Assembly (NCBI GenBank): GCA_023429365.1
Contig: JAEYVW010000425.1
Span: forward strand, 1 to 8,512
Reading direction: 5' to 3'
DNA length: 8,512 nt
DNA from: Bacteroidota bacterium
GTDB lineage: Bacteria > Bacteroidota > Bacteroidia > Chitinophagales > Chitinophagaceae
Below are positions 5,390 through 8,512 of this stretch, in pieces (the stretch's first letter is position 1; every line of letters begins with the position of its first letter). A model generated the notes under the pieces. It was given only the letters and a program-made list of their open reading frames with translations, ran no database searches and was not told where the DNA came from. The position numbers were made by a program, and so were the translations under genes.

Positions 5390-5848
5390 ATGTCAGAGCA
5401 AATATCAAAGCGAAGCTACCTGGGTAGCGTATTGAGTTGCCGTTGTCCGCGCTGCCGGGAGGGTAAATTGTTTAAACATCCATTGAGTGTGAAGTTGAAA
5501 CAGAATATGGAGATGAATAAAAACTGTCCTGTATGTGGTCAACCTACTGAGATCGAGGTTGGCTTCTATTACGGTACAAGTTATGTTAGTTATGTATTGA
5601 CGGTGGCATTAAGTGTCGCCACACTGGTTGCCTGGTGGGTGATCATTGGGTTGTCGACTGAGGACAACCGATTCTTTTACTGGCTTGGATTTAACGCGAT
5701 ATTCCTGATTGTCCTGCAGCCGTGGTTGATGCGACTCAGCAGAAGTCTTTGGATCTCCTGGTTTGTTAGGTACGAGATCAATTGGCAAAAGAGCCAGCCT
5801 GTGGATATGTCTGAAAGAATGAATGTGGAGCAATCGAATAACTGGTAA
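5390..5848 (+). CDS. DUF983-family zinc-ribbon membrane protein
   Basis: A 152-residue protein of the DUF983 family, function unknown. The N-terminal cytoplasmic part has two CxxC knuckles, SCRCPRC (C17, C19, C22) and CPVC (C46, C49), that could form a zinc ribbon. The motif GFYYGTSYVSY (58-68) leads into two hydrophobic membrane segments (about 65-88 and 95-112). The C-terminus (129-152) is hydrophilic. Length and order of parts agree with the family. It lies 102 bp after the DUF3365 gene with a possible promoter of its own, and it is the last gene before the convergent terminator. Other DUF983 genes are, to my recollection, sometimes found near haem-copper oxidase genes, as here, but the orientation argues against co-transcription with the oxidase operon. 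Confidence 0.85.
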   Translation: MSEQISKRSYLGSVLSCRCPRCREGKLFKHPLSVKLKQNMEMNKNCPVCGQPTEIEVGFYYGTSYVSYVLTVALSVATLVAWWVIIGLSTEDNRFFYWLGFNAIFLIVLQPWLMRLSRSLWISWFVRYEINWQKSQPVDMSERMNVEQSNNW

Positions 5849-5877
5849 CCGGGATTAAGCCAGAAAAATAAATAGTA

Positions 5878-5892
5878 GTCGCCAGTTGCGAC
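5878..5892. repeat. Short inverted repeat in the convergent intergenic region
   Basis: GTCGC-CAGTT-GCGAC forms a 5-bp GC-rich stem with a 5-nt loop between the DUF983 stop and the strong hairpin. It lacks a T-run on the + strand. It may help 3' end formation or be incidental. Confidence 0.25.
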
Positions 5893-5908
5893 ATTAAGAT
5901 AAGATTAT

Positions 5909-5941
5909 GGGGAGCTGCAATACGAATATTTGCAGCTCCCC
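5909..5941. terminator. Bidirectional hairpin terminator between convergent operons
   Basis: GGGGAGCTGCAA (5909-5920) and TTGCAGCTCCCC (5930-5941) form a perfect 12-bp stem with a 9-nt loop. The + strand continues with TTGTTATTG. Read on the minus strand, the hairpin is followed by an AT-rich, T-containing stretch (complement of 5895-5908). It sits between the DUF983 stop (5848) and the cytochrome c stop (5982), so it can end both transcripts. Confidence 0.85.
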
Positions 5942-5981
5942 TTGTTATTGAACAGCGCTAAATCTTTTTAACCTCTCTTTA

Positions 5982-6530
5982 TTATACTGTCACTTTATCG
6001 CCAGACTTTGCATTCCGCATCCTGTTCATATGCACCACAAAGACCAGGGTTGCGATAAGCATCGCCACCGCTACAAGGAATGCTATAAAGAAACCGTAGT
6101 CCTTCTGCAGGGTCAGGGGTCTATACTGGGTTTGAAGTTGCGTTGGTTTTGCAAAAGGAGCAACAGATGTTTCTACCGGTTTTGCTTCTGACTTGATATA
6201 CTCCACGATGCTTTTGATATGGTCCTGGGTCAGATCAGGATGATCGGGCATGGGCACTTTGTTGAATTTCTCAAATACTTCTACGGCATCCTTATCGCCA
6301 CTTTTAATAAGCGATTGAGATGAGATAATAAACTTTGTGAGCCATTCGATGGAACGGCGTTCATCAATACCGGCGAGTGCGGGTCCAGTAAGTGTTTTGT
6401 TTACGTTGTGACAGGCAGCACACCGGCTGGTAAAAATAGCTTTACCCTCCTCTACCGGCGGGTTGCCAAAAGCAAGGCCTGATATGCTTAATAATCCAAT
6501 CAAAGCCATTAAGAATTTTCTATTTTTCAT
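5982..6530 (-). CDS. Membrane-anchored cytochrome c (C-terminal anchor)
   Basis: A 182-residue exported monohaem cytochrome c. A Sec-type signal peptide (about 1-22, MKNRK then a hydrophobic core ending near AFG) is followed by the haem-binding motif CAACH (C37, C40, H41). VPMPDHPDLT (92-101) supplies M94 as the probable sixth ligand. A Pro/Thr-rich linker (about 117-140) leads to one membrane helix (about 147-168) and a short basic tail. The haem domain should therefore face outward, tethered by its C-terminus. It is the last gene of the minus-strand operon, and its start codon overlaps the end of the SCO gene by 11 bp. Its place beside a b(o/a)3-type oxidase suggests it is the electron donor to that oxidase or an accessory subunit; this is inference from context. 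The start chosen gives the complete signal peptide. Confidence 0.9.
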   Translation of the reverse strand: MKNRKFLMALIGLLSISGLAFGNPPVEEGKAIFTSRCAACHNVNKTLTGPALAGIDERRSIEWLTKFIISSQSLIKSGDKDAVEVFEKFNKVPMPDHPDLTQDHIKSIVEYIKSEAKPVETSVAPFAKPTQLQTQYRPLTLQKDYGFFIAFLVAVAMLIATLVFVVHMNRMRNAKSGDKVTV

Positions 6531-7137
6531 TTTTCAGTTTTTTTATATCCCTGATCAATTGATTTACTTCACTCTCGCTGGTACCATCATAGTAGCCCCT
6601 GATGCGTTTTCGGGGATCGATAAGTACCAGGCTCTCACTATGTATAAAATCTTCAGGTCCGCCATCCCCATCTGTAGCCACCACCATAAAACTATTACGC
6701 GCCATCCGGTAGATCTCTTTTTTATCACCTGTCAACAATTCCCAGTTCTTTGTATTGATGCCGAAGTCGCCCGCGTATTCTTTTAACCTTGATGAACTAT
6801 CCCGTTCCGGATCGATCGAAATCGAGTTGATAAGGATAGTGGTATCATTTTCAAAGGCGCTGCGAACTTTTTTCAGGCTCATGGTCATCTTTGGGCAGAT
6901 CGTCGGGCAATGAGTAAAAAAGAAATCAGCTACTACGATCTTTCCATTCCATCCCGCTGTGCCTTTTAACAAACCATCCTGGTTCAACAGTTCAAAATTC
7001 TCAATCCGATGATCTTCCTTTCCCAACACCGGGAGCTCGCCCACCCTTTTCTCAAAGAAGCTGACTGCAAGCCAGGCGACTAATGGCACTACCAAAACCA
7101 GTATCACAAATAATCGTATTGGTCGCCTGGATCGCAT
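6520..7137 (-). CDS. SCO1/SenC-family copper chaperone for cytochrome oxidase
   Basis: A 205-residue membrane-anchored thioredoxin-fold protein. An N-terminal membrane anchor (about 8-27) follows a basic start, MRSRR. The outward-facing domain carries the SCO copper site: FFFTHCPTICPKM (72-84), with the CxxxC pair C77 and C81, and the distal ligand H166 in DFIHSESLVLID. SCO proteins deliver copper to, or keep reduced, the CuA site of oxidase subunit II, and they are standard neighbours of haem-copper oxidases. The start codon is 1 bp from the stop of the oxidase subunit I gene and the 3' end overlaps the cytochrome c start by 11 bp, so the three genes are probably translated as a coupled operon. 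Length and all copper ligands are intact. Confidence 0.93.
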   Translation of the reverse strand: MRSRRPIRLFVILVLVVPLVAWLAVSFFEKRVGELPVLGKEDHRIENFELLNQDGLLKGTAGWNGKIVVADFFFTHCPTICPKMTMSLKKVRSAFENDTTILINSISIDPERDSSSRLKEYAGDFGINTKNWELLTGDKKEIYRMARNSFMVVATDGDGGPEDFIHSESLVLIDPRKRIRGYYDGTSESEVNQLIRDIKKLKNEK

Positions 7138-7138
7138 G

Positions 7139-8512
7139 CTATTTTTTTACCGATACCTCCGGTACCGGGTTGTCAATACTAAATCTCGGCGCTTTGGGGC
7201 CGCTATTTTCCTTTACATTGAGCAATGCTGGTATATACGCAATCAGCAGGATAACGATCATGGTCACCAGCCAGGGTTTGAATCTGTCGAAGATCGGCAC
7301 ACGCTTTTCATCGTGATAAGCTTCACTCACCGGAATTTCCAATGCTCCCTCTGCTTGCTTTTTACTGAATATGGTCGCAAAGAATATGATGATGAACAAC
7401 ATACCCGCAATGAACATGATAATACCACCCAACAGAGCCAACAAGGTAGTTGGCACCCAGTCTGTACGGAACAGCTCATGATCTGGGTTTAGATAAGTTG
7501 TACCCAGGTTGGTCCTTCTTGGCTCGCCTCTCAATCCACCCCAGCTCATCCCAAAGGAAAAGATCAGCATGCCGATTGTCCACAGGTAAGGGATCACGGT
7601 ATTCAATTTCGGCATCACTATCTTCTTGCCACTCATTCCGGAATAGAGATACAGGCTCATGCCAACAATACCCAGGAACACTGGACCTGCCACCGTCATA
7701 TGAAAATGCCCCGGCATCCAGGCTGTATTATGCACTACAGCGTTGAGTGAATAAGAAGAATTAATAATACCGGTTACGCCGCCAAATATGAATAGGATCA
7801 ATCCACAGATAAAATAAGAGAACAGGTAACGGCTATCATCAAACCAGGGCAATTTTTTCATCCATCCAAACAGGCCTTTGGAGCCTCTTTGTTTACCCGC
7901 ATATTCAAGCGAAGCAGCTATGGTAAATGCTGTAATAAAGCTTGGTATCGCTACGCCATAGGTAAGCAGGCCATGAAAGAACTTTACACCCTGTGTGATC
8001 GTCGGGTCGCTGTACTGGTGGTGAACACCAACAGGAATGGAAAACAAAAGGAAAAGGAACAAAGCCACACGTCCCGCCAGGTCTGAATATAGTTTACCAC
8101 CGGCTACCTTTGGCAAAATGGTATAAAACATGATGTAAGCGGGCAATAGCCAGAAGTAAACAAGCGCATGCCCAAAAAACCAGAACAGGGTCCGTGCCAG
8201 GTTTACATTCACGGTATCGGTCCAACCCATCGACCATGGAATCAGTAATACCAGTACTTCGTAAGCCACTGCCAGGGTACACACAAACCAAATAATAAAG
8301 TTGATCAGTGTACCTAATACAGCCAGGGGTGTTTTTGTGTTCGGGTTTTGTTTTTTCCATTGGTTATACATCCTGGCCCAGTCAAAAAGTGGCAACCATG
8401 AACCCACGATCAGTAAGGCTGCACCGAGGTAAAATAATGGATGCGCTTTTAAAGGAGGATAGAAAGTGTACAATACAGACGCTTTACCAGCCAGCATGGC
8501 CCAGCTGGCCAT
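7139..8512 (-). CDS. b(o/a)3-type haem-copper oxidase subunit I (5' end outside window)
   Basis: The catalytic subunit of a class B (ba3-like) terminal oxidase, which reduces O2 to water and pumps protons across the inner membrane. The visible 457 residues are almost entirely membrane helices. Metal-site residues match Thermus ba3 in order and nearly in spacing. GHALVYFWLLPAY (114-126) gives CuB ligand H115 and the cross-linked Y119. VGVHHQYSDP (161-170) gives H164 and H165. VVHNTAWMPGHFH (259-271) gives H261 plus the haem ligands H269 and H271. Thermus H233, Y237, H282 and H283 correspond exactly in spacing. By that comparison about 118 residues, including the first low-spin haem ligand, lie beyond the window edge, so the ATG at the edge is an internal methionine. 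Subunit II is not in the window and would be expected upstream on the minus strand. The C-terminus has a further membrane helix (about 413-431) and a hydrophilic tail. Confidence 0.94.
   Translation of the reverse strand: MASWAMLAGKASVLYTFYPPLKAHPLFYLGAALLIVGSWLPLFDWARMYNQWKKQNPNTKTPLAVLGTLINFIIWFVCTLAVAYEVLVLLIPWSMGWTDTVNVNLARTLFWFFGHALVYFWLLPAYIMFYTILPKVAGGKLYSDLAGRVALFLFLLFSIPVGVHHQYSDPTITQGVKFFHGLLTYGVAIPSFITAFTIAASLEYAGKQRGSKGLFGWMKKLPWFDDSRYLFSYFICGLILFIFGGVTGIINSSYSLNAVVHNTAWMPGHFHMTVAGPVFLGIVGMSLYLYSGMSGKKIVMPKLNTVIPYLWTIGMLIFSFGMSWGGLRGEPRRTNLGTTYLNPDHELFRTDWVPTTLLALLGGIIMFIAGMLFIIIFFATIFSKKQAEGALEIPVSEAYHDEKRVPIFDRFKPWLVTMIVILLIAYIPALLNVKENSGPKAPRFSIDNPVPEVSVKK

Noticed and set aside
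7136..8086. Open frames on the + strand opposite the oxidase and SCO genes
   Set aside because: They are antisense to genes with intact metal ligands and give proteins without recognisable domains, so they are chance frames.

Overview
The window looks like a chromosomal segment of a Bacteroidota bacterium, most likely of the Chitinophagaceae, though family-level placement is inference. Three things point there: start codons preceded by A-rich leaders without Shine-Dalgarno sequences, several matches to the Bacteroidota -7 promoter element TAnnTTTG, and the general style of the proteins. No rRNA, tRNA, CRISPR array, insertion sequence or phage gene was seen.

Layout, left to right. Positions 1-447 hold the 3' third of murF (peptidoglycan precursor ligase). 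Positions 529-5287 form a sulfur-handling block on the + strand: a Crp/Fnr-family regulator, a TauE/SafE-type anion exporter, a persulfide dioxygenase fused to two rhodanese domains (CstB-like), two half-size YeeE/YedE transporter proteins, and a haem-binding DUF3365 lipoprotein. A small zinc-ribbon membrane protein (DUF983) follows at 5390-5848. A strong hairpin at 5909-5941 separates these from a convergent minus-strand respiratory operon. Read in its own direction, that operon runs from a b(o/a)3-type haem-copper oxidase subunit I (5' end cut by the window edge), to a SCO1/SenC copper chaperone, to a membrane-anchored cytochrome c.

The most interesting point is a predicted regulatory circuit. 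Two near-perfect Crp-type palindromes (TGTGA-N6-TCACA at 1153-1168; GGTGA-N6-TCACA at 2056-2071) lie upstream of the exporter and of the persulfide dioxygenase operon. In both cases the palindrome centre is exactly 36.5 bp upstream of the last G of a TAnnTTTG-like -7 element. That is the geometry expected of an activator bound near -41.5. The local Crp/Fnr protein has a CRP-like R-E-x-x-x-R recognition helix, but it lacks the cAMP-binding Arg-Ser signature and instead has two cysteines in the ligand-binding region. Together this suggests a persulfide/sulfide stress module controlled by a Crp-family activator. It is functionally parallel to the staphylococcal cst locus (tauE, CstR, CstB), with a different regulator family.

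Proposed joint function (inference): the CstB-like enzyme oxidises low-molecular-weight persulfides to sulfite and thiosulfate, and TauE and the split YeeE pair move these anions across the membrane. The DUF3365 lipoprotein may sense or relay redox state outside the inner membrane. The sulfide-sensitive haem-copper oxidase operon lies immediately downstream in the opposite orientation.
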